Shown here in pieces: positions 10,320-17,143 of a stretch of DNA of 17,143 nt. Under the pieces are notes generated by a model that had not been told where the DNA came from, ran no database searches, and saw nothing but the letters and a program-made list of their open reading frames with translations. This DNA comes from Alphaproteobacteria bacterium HGW-Alphaproteobacteria-13. GTDB taxonomy: Bacteria; Pseudomonadota; Alphaproteobacteria; Sphingomonadales; Sphingomonadaceae. The stretch spans positions 1-17,143 of the forward strand of contig PHEM01000037.1 of assembly GCA_002842935.1 (NCBI GenBank), written 5' to 3'. The stretch's first letter is position 1, and every line of letters starts with the position of its first letter. The position numbers and the translations under genes are program-made.

Positions 10320-11042
10320 ATGGCCATAGTCAACGACCATACTGTCAAGGCTTTCGACGAGGAGCTGAACCGCCTGCGCGGGCTGATCGGCGAGATGGGC
10401 GGGCGTGCCGAACAGGCGCTGCTTCAGGCGATGACCGCGCTGGGCAGCGGCGACCGGGAGCTCGCGGCCCGCGTCGTCGAGGGCGACAAGGCCATCGACG
10501 CGCTGGAAGCCGAAGTCGAACAGCTCGCGGTCCAGACCATCGCGCTGCGCGCGCCGATGGCCGACGATTTGCGCGAGATGATCGCGGCGCTGAAGATCGT
10601 CTCGGTCGTCGAGCGCATCGGCGACTATGCGAAGAATATCGCCAAGCGCGTCGCGCTGATGGACCAGACGCGCTCGATCGAGGCGATTCCGGTGCTGATG
10701 TCGATGTCGTCGCTGGTCGCGGAGCTTGTCCACGACGCGCTCGACAGCTTCGCCGCGCGCGACGCCCGGCTGGCCGTGCGCGTGACGGTGCGCGACCGGA
10801 ATGTCGACGATTTCTATAACAGCATATTCCGGATGCTCGTGACCTTCATGATGGAGAATCCGAAGCACATCACGGAAAGCGCGCATCTGCTGTTCGTCGC
10901 CAAGAATCTCGAGCGTATCGGCGACCATGCGACCAACATCGCCGAGATGGTCCATTATGTCGTGACCGGCGAGCGGATGGAGGAGCGCGAGCGCGGCGCG
11001 ACGCCCGAAAGCGGCGCGGCGACAGCGCGGGAGCCGGACTGA
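10320..11042 (+). CDS. phoU: Phosphate signalling regulator PhoU
   Basis: Cytoplasmic protein that links Pst transporter state to the PhoR kinase and lowers PhoB activation when phosphate is plentiful. It has 240 residues, normal for the family, all-helical, built of two three-helix-bundle repeats. The metal-binding E/D-x3-D-type motifs are visible as VVERIGDYAKNIAKR in the first half and NLERIGDHATNIAEMVHYV in the second. AGGA sits 10 bases before the ATG at 10320. Its TGA overlaps the phoB ATG by one base (TGATG), so phoU and phoB are translationally coupled. Confidence 0.97.
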   Translation: MAIVNDHTVKAFDEELNRLRGLIGEMGGRAEQALLQAMTALGSGDRELAARVVEGDKAIDALEAEVEQLAVQTIALRAPMADDLREMIAALKIVSVVERIGDYAKNIAKRVALMDQTRSIEAIPVLMSMSSLVAELVHDALDSFAARDARLAVRVTVRDRNVDDFYNSIFRMLVTFMMENPKHITESAHLLFVAKNLERIGDHATNIAEMVHYVVTGERMEERERGATPESGAATAREPD

Positions 11043-11737
11043 TGCCGCAGCCCGACCTGTTGCTGATCGAGGATGACGAGGCGATCGCCGAACTGATCGT
11101 CTGGCATTTCGCGCGCGAAGGCTTTGCGGTCCGGCAGACGCCCGACGGCGAACAGGCGCTGATCCTGGTCGAGGAACGCGTGCCCGACATCGTCCTGCTC
11201 GACTGGATGATCGAGAGCCTGCCCGGCATCGAAGTCTGCCGCCGCCTGCGCCGCAATCCCCGGTCGGCCAATGTTCCGATCATCATGCTGACGGCGCGCG
11301 GCGAGGAAGAGGACCGGATTCGCGGTCTGGAGACCGGCGCCGACGATTATGTCACCAAGCCGTTCAGCCCGCGCGAACTGGTCGCGCGCGTGCAGGCCGT
11401 GCTGCGCCGCCTGCGTCCCGCGCTGGCGGGCGAGACGCTCAGCTATGCCGACATCACGCTGGACTCCGTCGCGCACAAGGTGACGCGCGGCGGCGAGCCG
11501 GTGGCGCTGGGACCGACCGAATTCCGCCTGCTGCGCCATTTCATGGAGCATCCAGGCCGCGTCTTTTCACGCGGGCAATTGCTCGACGGCGTATGGGGAC
11601 AGGACAGCGACATCGAACTGCGCACCGTCGACGTCCATATCCGCCGGCTGCGGAAAGCGATCAACCTGCCCGGCACCGCCGACATCATCCGCACCGTGCG
11701 CTCAGCGGGCTATTCACTGGATGCGGGGAAGGGTTAG
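11042..11737 (+). CDS. phoB: Phosphate regulon response regulator PhoB
   Basis: OmpR-family transcription activator of the phosphate regulon. It has 231 residues. The receiver domain has the acidic pair Asp11/Asp12, phospho-acceptor Asp54 (IVLLDWM), Thr84 (IIMLTAR) and Lys106 (VTKPFSP). The C-terminal winged helix runs from about residue 130 to 226 and ends in the usual VDVHIRRLRKAIN and IRTVRSAGYSLD. The position directly after phoU and the LLDWMIE motif identify PhoB rather than another OmpR-type regulator. The partner kinase phoR is not in the window. The gene ends 14 bases from the convergent porin gene, with no obvious terminator between them. Confidence 0.96.
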   Translation: MPQPDLLLIEDDEAIAELIVWHFAREGFAVRQTPDGEQALILVEERVPDIVLLDWMIESLPGIEVCRRLRRNPRSANVPIIMLTARGEEEDRIRGLETGADDYVTKPFSPRELVARVQAVLRRLRPALAGETLSYADITLDSVAHKVTRGGEPVALGPTEFRLLRHFMEHPGRVFSRGQLLDGVWGQDSDIELRTVDVHIRRLRKAINLPGTADIIRTVRSAGYSLDAGKG

Positions 11738-11751
11738 ACGTTGACTGGCCG

Positions 11752-12912
11752 TCAATAAGTGAACTGCACTCGCGCGCCCACCACATCGACGCCATAGTCG
11801 CGCTGGCCCGCGACGGCGATCGCGGCGCCGCGGTAATTCAGCCGCGCATATTGCGCCATCACGCGCATCCAGTCGGTCGGCGTCCAGATGAGCGACGCCA
11901 TATAGCCGCGCTGCTGCCCGCCCGTGACGCCCGCGCTGTCGAGGTCGAGATAGTCATAGCGCGCGTTCAGCTGCACGGCGCCGATGCCGCCTTCGCCCAG
12001 CGCCTTCTTCGGCTTGATCGCGCCGAATTGCCCGCCCTTCAGGGGGCGGCTGTCGCCCCCGGTCAGGAAGACGCCCGCTTCGGCATAGGCGCCGAAGAAG
12101 GTCGGATCGGCGGCGCCGGGACGGCTGGCATGGTGCCAATAGGCTTCGCTCGCGACGTGGAATGGCCCGTTCACGGCCGCCGCCTCGACGCCATAGGTCT
12201 GTTCGCGCTCGACGAGCAGGCCCGGCGTCGCGATATAGCGCATCGCGGCCGAATGGACGAGCGGACGCTGGGAATAGCGCATGGCCGAAGCCGCGGCATC
12301 GCGGCGCTCCTTGCCGTGCCAGGCCGCGCCGAAGTGAAGCTTCGTCGCGCCCATGCGCGGCATCCATACCGCGCGGACATGCGCCGAGAGGCTGTTGTCG
12401 TGGACATCGTCGAGCGCGATCAACAAGTCGGTGCCCACACCTGCGTTGACCTGGAAATCGCCTTTCGCATAGCCCGCCGACAGGCCGGTCCGCCGCGAAA
12501 AGCCGAAGGCGGAAACCAGTGCCGCGCGCTCCGTGAAGCTGGTGTTGAGATCGCTCGTCATATCATCGAGCGGCGAGAAGAATTTCTGCTGTCCCGCCGT
12601 CACATTATAACCGCCGCCATTCCAGGCGACGAAAGCATCGACCAGTTCGATCGGATCGCCCGCGAACTCGCCCTCCAAGCGCGCCGAAAAGCCGCCGGGC
12701 ATCTTGATATCGACACCAAGCTGGGCGCGGCGGATTTCTTCCGATGGTCCCGTGCCCGCCAGCCCGGTGGGGCCACTGACATCCGCCCAGTCATATTGCA
12801 GCCGCCAGCGCGGCTTGACCTCCCACTCTTCCGCTTCGGTAGCCGCGAACGCAGGCGTCGCCGACGCCGTTGCCAGACCGGCGGCCGAAACGGCGAAAAG
12901 AAACTGGCGCAT
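11752..12912 (-). CDS. Phosphate-selective porin (OprP/OprO family)
   Basis: Outer-membrane beta-barrel porin, likely for phosphate or polyphosphate. The product is 386 residues from the chosen ATG at 12912: signal peptide MRQFLFAVSAAGLATASATPAFA, then alternating amphipathic strands ending in aromatic residues, with the family features WRLQYDWADV, RRAQLGVDIKMPGGFSARLEGEF, GQQKFFSPLDDMTSDL and a terminal strand VVGARVQFTY ending in Tyr. An in-frame ATG at 12927 exists, but it lacks a ribosome-binding site and would put MEQCG before the signal peptide, whereas GGAG precedes the 12912 start. Three Pho-box half-sites lie about 50 bases upstream. It converges on phoB. Selectivity for phosphate is inferred from family and context. 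Confidence 0.85.
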   Translation of the reverse strand: MRQFLFAVSAAGLATASATPAFAATEAEEWEVKPRWRLQYDWADVSGPTGLAGTGPSEEIRRAQLGVDIKMPGGFSARLEGEFAGDPIELVDAFVAWNGGGYNVTAGQQKFFSPLDDMTSDLNTSFTERAALVSAFGFSRRTGLSAGYAKGDFQVNAGVGTDLLIALDDVHDNSLSAHVRAVWMPRMGATKLHFGAAWHGKERRDAAASAMRYSQRPLVHSAAMRYIATPGLLVEREQTYGVEAAAVNGPFHVASEAYWHHASRPGAADPTFFGAYAEAGVFLTGGDSRPLKGGQFGAIKPKKALGEGGIGAVQLNARYDYLDLDSAGVTGGQQRGYMASLIWTPTDWMRVMAQYARLNYRGAAIAVAGQRDYGVDVVGARVQFTY

Positions 12913-12955
12913 CCCACATTGCTCCATATCGAAAGGGTGGCAACTCGGCCGTGCT

Positions 12956-12987
12956 ATTATGACGCATCAGTGACAAATTGGTGACAC
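12956..12987 (-). promoter_or_regulatory. Triple Pho box and -10 of the porin gene
   Basis: On the minus strand there are three 7-base half-sites at exact 11-bp period: GTGTCAC (12987-12981), TTGTCAC (12976-12970) and GCGTCAT (12965-12959), with spacers CAAT and TGAT. The first two form the best PhoB box. CATAAT at 12961-12956 lies eight bases after them and could be the -10, as in E. coli pho promoters where the box replaces the -35. Placement before a phosphate-porin gene supports it. Confidence 0.78.
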
Positions 12988-13135
12988 GGCGAAATGGATG
13001 CAGTCCTATCTTTTCGCGCCGCCAAGGCCGTTGGATGATGACAGCGGTTTATTCAAGCCCCTGGCTTCATGCCGCGCAATTTCATCGCAATTTCGCATCG
13101 CCTGTCATATCCGGCGGATCGACTGCGGAGGATTC

Positions 13136-13141
13136 GGGGAG
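13136..13141 (+). promoter_or_regulatory. Ribosome-binding site fixing the GTG start of the Sel1 gene
   Basis: GGGGAG lies six bases before GTG at 13148. It decides the start of the Sel1-repeat gene, because the only longer alternative (ATG at 12998) has no such site and adds a 50-residue leader that is not a signal sequence. Confidence 0.6.
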
Positions 13142-13147
13142 CGATCG

Positions 13148-14851
13148 GTGAGCGGCAACAGCAGGCGTCATCTTTGCACGCAGCGGAACATTCGGTTTTC
13201 CGCCCTGATGATGGCGATCCTCGCGCCGTCCACGGCTTTCGCCGCGCAGGCCGATGCCGATGACCCGGCCCTTCTGTTCACGACCCTATGCGCGGAGAAC
13301 GGCGCAAAAATGGACGCCGTGGAGAAGGCGGCGCGCAAGGCCGGTTTCGTGACGGTTTCGGTCCCCGTGAAACCGCCGCCGGGAATGACCGGCATCGTGG
13401 CGCTGGAACGCGACACCGGCACGGGCCGCCTGGCGCTGGTTGCCTCGACAGGCACGAGCGCGGTTCTCAAGGATGTACCCGATCAAGTGCCCGTGCGCTC
13501 CTGCACCGTGACCCTGGCCGGACGGGAATGGGACGTGCGGGGCTTCGCGCGCGCATGGGTCGGCGTGGAGCCGCTGCTCGATGTGGAGGGAACGGCGCTC
13601 TACAGCTACTTCGAACGCGCGGGCGGCAATGCGGTCGCCGACAACGACGATCTTCCGCGCTTCATCGCCGGTGTGAACGCCGGAGAGGTGCGGACGCTCG
13701 CCGCGATCGAACGCGACGGGGCCAGTGGCCTGTCCTGGGTGGTCTTCGAGACGCCCGCCACCCCCATCCGCCTGCCCGACCCGCAAGAGATGGCGCGGCG
13801 GCATGAAAGCGAGGCTTTCGCGCCCTGCAAATGGGAAGGCAGGGGCAAGGCGCGCAGCCTGATGTGCCCGTCCGAAACCGGCAAGTTCGAGCAGGCTCCG
13901 GCGCGCGGCGTGACGGAGGCGACGCCCGCCTCGGCGCGCGGCGGCGATCTCGCCGCGATGTTGAAGATGGCCGTTTTCTATGCCGACGGTCCGAAAAGCG
14001 TCCGCGACCCCGCAAGCTCGGCGATGTGGTCGCGAAAGGCCGCCGATGGCGGAGCGGCCGAAGGCGCCTTCAATCTGGGGCTGGCCTATCAGGCGGGCTT
14101 TGGCGTCGCCGCCGACCGGGACGAAGCGATGCGCTGGTATCGATCGGCGGCGGACCGGCAGTTCGCCCCGGCGATGATCAATCTGGCGGGACTTCTGCTC
14201 GATCAGACGGCGGGCGAGGACGGCGCCGCCGCGCTGGAACTGGTGCGCGCGGCGGCCGACGCGGGATCGGCCGACGCGATGTTCGATATGGGGCATCTCC
14301 ACGAAAACGGCATCGGCGCCGCGCGCGACATGGTGGAGGCGATGCGCTGGTATCGCCTGGCGGCGGACAAGAAGGATAGCGACGCGAGACGCCGCCTCGG
14401 CCTGATCCACGCCGATGGCATCGGCGGCGTCGCCCGCGACGAGGCGGAGGGCGTGCGGTGGCTGATCGCGGGAGTCAAGCCGTCGCTCGGGATCGCCGAA
14501 GCGCTGGCCGGCATGCAGGCCATCATCCAGGGCTTCGACGATCCCAAGAGGCGGGCGAGCCTGACGGCGGCGGCGGAAAGCAATCCGGAACTGGCGCTGC
14601 AATTGGGGTTGCACTTCGTCAATCGGAGCAGGGCGTCACGAGAGCCGGTGGAAGCGATGCGCCTGTTCCGCATCGCCGCCAAAGCGGGCAAAGCCGCCGC
14701 CGTGCTGGAAATGGGCATCCTCTATGGCGAAGGCGACGGCGTCGAACGAAATGATGCGGAGGCGTTGCGGCTGCTGCGGATGGACCCCAATCTTCGCACA
14801 TCGGGCGCGTTCCGGCGCGTGACGCGCCTGATCGACGCGCCCGCGCGCTGA
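13148..14851 (+). CDS. Secreted Sel1-repeat protein of unknown function
   Basis: A 567-residue protein from GTG 13148. The first 32 residues look like a signal peptide (basic NSRRHLCTQRNIR, then ALMMAILAPSTAFA). Residues about 35-230 form a domain I do not recognise, with a few cysteines (LCAENG, RSCTV, FAPCKWEG, LMCPSE). Sel1-like alpha/alpha repeats follow at about 267-431 (AEGAFNLGLAYQAGFG, MRWYRSAADRQF, MFDMGHLHENGIG, MRWYRLAADKK), and another at about 498-541 (LEMGILYGEGDGV). Sel1 repeats usually mediate protein-protein contact. The gene is divergent from the phosphate porin across 235 bp; one half-site CTGTCAT at 13102 has no partner, so PhoB control is not supported. Likely periplasmic. 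Confidence 0.8.
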   Translation: MSGNSRRHLCTQRNIRFSALMMAILAPSTAFAAQADADDPALLFTTLCAENGAKMDAVEKAARKAGFVTVSVPVKPPPGMTGIVALERDTGTGRLALVASTGTSAVLKDVPDQVPVRSCTVTLAGREWDVRGFARAWVGVEPLLDVEGTALYSYFERAGGNAVADNDDLPRFIAGVNAGEVRTLAAIERDGASGLSWVVFETPATPIRLPDPQEMARRHESEAFAPCKWEGRGKARSLMCPSETGKFEQAPARGVTEATPASARGGDLAAMLKMAVFYADGPKSVRDPASSAMWSRKAADGGAAEGAFNLGLAYQAGFGVAADRDEAMRWYRSAADRQFAPAMINLAGLLLDQTAGEDGAAALELVRAAADAGSADAMFDMGHLHENGIGAARDMVEAMRWYRLAADKKDSDARRRLGLIHADGIGGVARDEAEGVRWLIAGVKPSLGIAEALAGMQAIIQGFDDPKRRASLTAAAESNPELALQLGLHFVNRSRASREPVEAMRLFRIAAKAGKAAAVLEMGILYGEGDGVERNDAEALRLLRMDPNLRTSGAFRRVTRLIDAPAR

Positions 14852-14940
14852 GTCATTCGCCCCTTGCCTGCAATGCAGTAGCGGTTAAGGAGTTCCGGTT
14901 TTCGGGCGACCCTTCCGGTTGCCGCATCGGGGAGATCATC

Positions 14941-15849
14941 ATGACGATCAGTTTTGACGGCCGCGTGGCCATTGTCACGGGCGCGGGCGGCGGACTGGGC
15001 CGCGCCTATGCGCTGGAACTCGCGCGGCGCGGGGCGAAGGTCGTGGTCAACGACCTCGGCGGCGCGCGCGACGGCACGGGTCATTCGGACGCCGCCCTGC
15101 AAGTGGTCGAGGAAATCCGCGCGGCAGGCGGCACCGCCATGTCGAACGGCGGCAGCGTCACCGAATATGAGCAGATGGCCGAAATGGTCGCCAAGGCGAA
15201 AGAGGAATGGGGCGGCGTCCACATCCTGATCAACAACGCCGGCATTCTGCGCGACAAGAGCTTCGCAAAGATGGAACCCGCCGACTTCGATCTGGTGGTC
15301 AAGGTCCATCTGCTCGGCAGCGCCTATGTCACCAAGGCGTGCTGGGACGTCATGCGCGAACAGGCCTATGGCCGCATCCTGATGACCGCATCCTCGACGG
15401 GTCTCTACGGCAATTTCGGACAGGCCAATTACGGCGCCGCCAAGCTGGGTCTCGCCGGGCTGACCAAGACGCTCCACCTCGAAGGCGCGAAATATAATGT
15501 CCGCTGCAACAGCATCGCCCCGGTCGCGGGGACGCGGATGACCGAGGACATCTTCCCGCCCGAACTGTTCGACAAGTTCACTCCCGAAAACGTCGTTCCG
15601 GCCGCCCTCTTCCTTGTCAGCGAGGATGCGCCGTCGAACATGATCATCGGCGCGGGCGCGGGCGCGTTCCACGCGGCCTATGTCACCGCGACCCCCGGCG
15701 TCGCCCTGCCCGAAGGCGAGCGCACGCCCGAAGGCGTCGCGGCGGCCTGGGACAAGATCATCGACCGCACGGGCGAGATCGTCCCGCAGTCGGGCGCCGA
15801 GCAGTCCGCCGTCGTCCTGCGCGCGCTTCAGGCGCTGGGCGAGGGTTGA
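14941..15849 (+). CDS. SDR oxidoreductase, HSD17B4-like (3R)-hydroxyacyl-CoA dehydrogenase
   Basis: Short-chain dehydrogenase of 302 residues. The NAD-binding loop is TGAGGGLGR (13-21), Asp38 after strand 2 (VVVNDLGG) suggests NAD+, NNAG is at 98-101, and the catalytic Ser151, Tyr164 and Lys168 are all present. His123 (VKVHLLGS) stands where classical SDRs have Asn. The segments VVVNDLGG, NNAGILRDKSFAK, VHLLGS and YGNFGQANYGAAKLGL match the dehydrogenase domain of the peroxisomal multifunctional enzyme type 2 (HSD17B4), so oxidation of (3R)-hydroxyacyl-CoA or a steroid/bile-type side chain is a reasonable guess. The C-terminal 60 residues (after about 240) lack a hydratase or SCP2 domain. GGGGAG precedes the ATG. 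The substrate is inferred. Confidence 0.88.
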   Translation: MTISFDGRVAIVTGAGGGLGRAYALELARRGAKVVVNDLGGARDGTGHSDAALQVVEEIRAAGGTAMSNGGSVTEYEQMAEMVAKAKEEWGGVHILINNAGILRDKSFAKMEPADFDLVVKVHLLGSAYVTKACWDVMREQAYGRILMTASSTGLYGNFGQANYGAAKLGLAGLTKTLHLEGAKYNVRCNSIAPVAGTRMTEDIFPPELFDKFTPENVVPAALFLVSEDAPSNMIIGAGAGAFHAAYVTATPGVALPEGERTPEGVAAAWDKIIDRTGEIVPQSGAEQSAVVLRALQALGEG

Positions 15850-15898
15850 GCGCCGCGCCTGTCCCCCTCAGCGTGAGGAAAATACCGCTCACGCAACA

Positions 15899-15985
15899 CC
15901 GTTCGCCCTGAGCCTGTCGAAGGGCCGTTCTTCTTTTGTGACGTCAAAAGAAAGAACGGTGCTTCGACAAGCTCAGCACGAACGG
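15899..15985. repeat. Palindromic repeat F between two convergent genes
   Basis: Left arm 15899-15938 (CCGTTCGCCCTGAGCCTGTCG...) and right arm 15944-15985 (...GCTTCGACAAGCTCAGCACG AACGG) are imperfect inverted copies around CTTTTGTGACGTCAAAAG. GTTCG-TGCTGAGCTTGTCGAAG is, from memory, one of the commonest sphingomonad intergenic repeats. It lies between the SDR gene and the oppositely directed DUF2794 gene, where it could end transcription from both sides. The rest of the 179-bp gap shows nothing recognisable. Confidence 0.9.
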
Positions 15986-16028
15986 AAGAAAAGACGATCC
16001 GGCTTCGGTCGCTTGGCACTCCGCGAAA

Positions 16029-16370
16029 TCACTCCCGGACCAGCTTCATCAGCTTGCGTTCCACGGGCGCGAGGATGTTCGCCAGATCGTCGCCGCGCTT
16101 CAATATCGTTCCGCCTTCGGACACCAGCGACCACATGCCCTGGCGGCTGCGCAGCGCGGGGCGTTTCTCGATCCGGTATTCCGGCCGCTCGGCGGTGCGG
16201 CGAAAGGCGGAAAAGACCGCGACGTCGCGCTGGAAATCCATCGCATAATCGCGCCACTTCCCCGCCGCGACCATCCGTCCGTACAGATCGAGGATGCGCA
16301 TCAGTTCCTGCCGGTCGAACCCGGTCTGCCGGGGCTGGGCGCGGCTGGCGAGCGGCGTGACGGTCCCCAT
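16029..16370 (-). CDS. DUF2794 domain protein
   Basis: A 113-residue soluble protein resembling the alphaproteobacterial DUF2794 family (RILDLYGRMVAAGKWRDYAMDFQRDVAVFSAFRR and RPEYRIEKRPAL are typical). No signal peptide or membrane segment is seen. The function is unknown. Its ATG (16370-16368 on the minus strand) overlaps the TGA of cysE by one base (TGATG), so it is translationally coupled as the second gene of a two-gene operon. The family name is from memory; no search was run. Confidence 0.82.
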   Translation of the reverse strand: MGTVTPLASRAQPRQTGFDRQELMRILDLYGRMVAAGKWRDYAMDFQRDVAVFSAFRRTAERPEYRIEKRPALRSRQGMWSLVSEGGTILKRGDDLANILAPVERKLMKLVRE

Positions 16371-17086
16371 CAAGTGCCGGTCCGGCTCCCCTTGCGCCGC
16401 GCGGGCGCGGCAGGCTCGCCCGCATCGCGCGCCTCGATCAGCGCGGCGATCTGCTTCTGCAATTGTTCCAGCTGGCATTGCAGGATTTCGACCTTTTGCG
16501 TCGCGGGATCGAACATCTCGCTGCACGGCGTGCCATAAGGCACGAAGTCGCGGGCATATTCGGCGGCGTCGATCAGGGTCGAGCGCGCCGGGATGCCCAC
16601 CATCACGGCGCCTTCGGGAACATCCTTGGTGACGACGGCGTTGGCGCCGATCCGCGCGCGGGCGCCCACGGTGATCGGTCCCAATATCTGCGCGCCCGAT
16701 CCGACGATGACATCGTCGGCCAGCGTCGGGTGACGCTTGCCCGGAATACCGCCCGTGGGATCGGTGCCGCCCAGCGTCACGCCCTGATAGATGGAGACAT
16801 TGTCGCCGATTTCCGCCGTCTCGCCGATGACGACGCCGAAACCATGATCGATGAACAAGTAGCGGCCGATCCGCGCGCCGGGATGGATGTCGATGCCGGT
16901 CATCCAGCGCGCGAAATGATTGACGAAGCGCGCGAGGAAGAACAGCTCCGCCTCGAACAGCCAATGCGCGGCGCGGTGCATCCCGACCGCGAGCAGCCCC
17001 GGATAGAGCAGGATTTCCCAGCGCGACCGGGGCGCGGGATCGCGCGCCTTGATCGAATCCAGATAGGCGATCAGCCCATTGAACAT
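16370..17086 (-). CDS. cysE: Serine O-acetyltransferase
   Basis: Makes O-acetylserine from serine and acetyl-CoA, the first step of cysteine synthesis. It has 238 residues with a short N-terminal helical part and a left-handed beta-helix of hexapeptide repeats (about 64-165). Catalytic positions are kept: Asp66 (GIDIHPGA), His81 (FIDHGFGVVIGE) and His119 (GKRHPTL), and the GVTLGGT loop is present. The C-terminal tail of about 60 residues includes a helical heptad-like stretch (ILQCQLEQLQKQIAALIEARD). It is the short-N-terminus (EpsC-like) type. The ATG at 17086 has AGGGGA six bases upstream. It precedes the DUF2794 gene. The tail does not end in the Ile that usually inserts into cysteine synthase, so complex formation is uncertain. 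Confidence 0.94.
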   Translation of the reverse strand: MFNGLIAYLDSIKARDPAPRSRWEILLYPGLLAVGMHRAAHWLFEAELFFLARFVNHFARWMTGIDIHPGARIGRYLFIDHGFGVVIGETAEIGDNVSIYQGVTLGGTDPTGGIPGKRHPTLADDVIVGSGAQILGPITVGARARIGANAVVTKDVPEGAVMVGIPARSTLIDAAEYARDFVPYGTPCSEMFDPATQKVEILQCQLEQLQKQIAALIEARDAGEPAAPARRKGSRTGT

Positions 17087-17143
17087 CGCATGTCCCCTGC
17101 GACCCCGTTTTACGTTGCGGCGAAGATAGAGGTTCGCACCCGC

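Noticed and set aside
13102..13110. CTGTCATAT before the Sel1 gene as a Pho box
   Set aside because: A single perfect half-site with no partner at 11-bp spacing on either side, so it may be chance.
12998..13147. ATG at 12998 as start of the Sel1 gene
   Set aside because: The extra 50 residues are not signal-like and no ribosome-binding site precedes it; GTG at 13148 has GGGGAG and opens directly into a signal peptide.
13286..14614. A 442-codon minus-strand frame opposite the Sel1 gene
   Set aside because: No signal, domain or ribosome-binding site; the plus strand has clear Sel1 repeats.

Overview
The window is 17,143 bases of GC-rich DNA. Codon use, protein sequences (especially UvrA, the Pst permeases and CysE) and the palindromic intergenic repeats point to an alphaproteobacterium of the order Sphingomonadales (Sphingomonas, Sphingopyxis or Sphingobium type). 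The genus cannot be fixed from sequence alone. It reads as ordinary chromosome. I see no tRNA, rRNA, CRISPR array, integrase, transposase or phage gene.

Layout, left to right. (1) 2-1153: the 3' part of a MATE-family multidrug efflux gene. (2) 1210-2175: two small hypothetical genes facing each other, the first with its C-terminal end overrun by a palindromic repeat. (3) 2311-5315: uvrA, preceded by a textbook alphaproteobacterial LexA (SOS) box and carrying a second palindromic repeat in frame inside the coding sequence. (4) 5433-11737: the phosphate-starvation cluster pstS-pstC-pstA-pstB-phoU-phoB, with Pho-box sequences before pstS. (5) 11752-12987: an OprP/OprO-type porin gene on the minus strand, converging on phoB and preceded by three Pho-box-like half-sites at 11-bp period. 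(6) 13148-14851: a secreted Sel1-repeat protein. (7) 14941-15849: a short-chain dehydrogenase resembling the (3R)-hydroxyacyl-CoA dehydrogenase domain of HSD17B4. (8) 16029-17086, minus strand: serine O-acetyltransferase (cysE) followed by a DUF2794 gene.

How the genes work together: the porin would admit phosphate across the outer membrane, lipoprotein PstS would capture it, PstC/PstA/PstB would pump it in, PhoU would relay transport state to the sensor kinase, and PhoB would activate the set through Pho boxes. The cognate kinase phoR is not in the window. uvrA belongs to the separate SOS/nucleotide-excision-repair regulon.

The most striking non-gene signal is six palindromic repeats of about 80-105 bp, apparently from at least five different families. 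They sit in the uvrA-pstS, pstS-pstC, pstB-phoU and SDR-DUF2794 gaps. Two others lie in reading frames: one inside uvrA and one at the end of the hypothetical gene at 1210. I do not see a clearly new multi-gene system. The in-frame repeats and the Pho-box layout are the parts most worth a second look.
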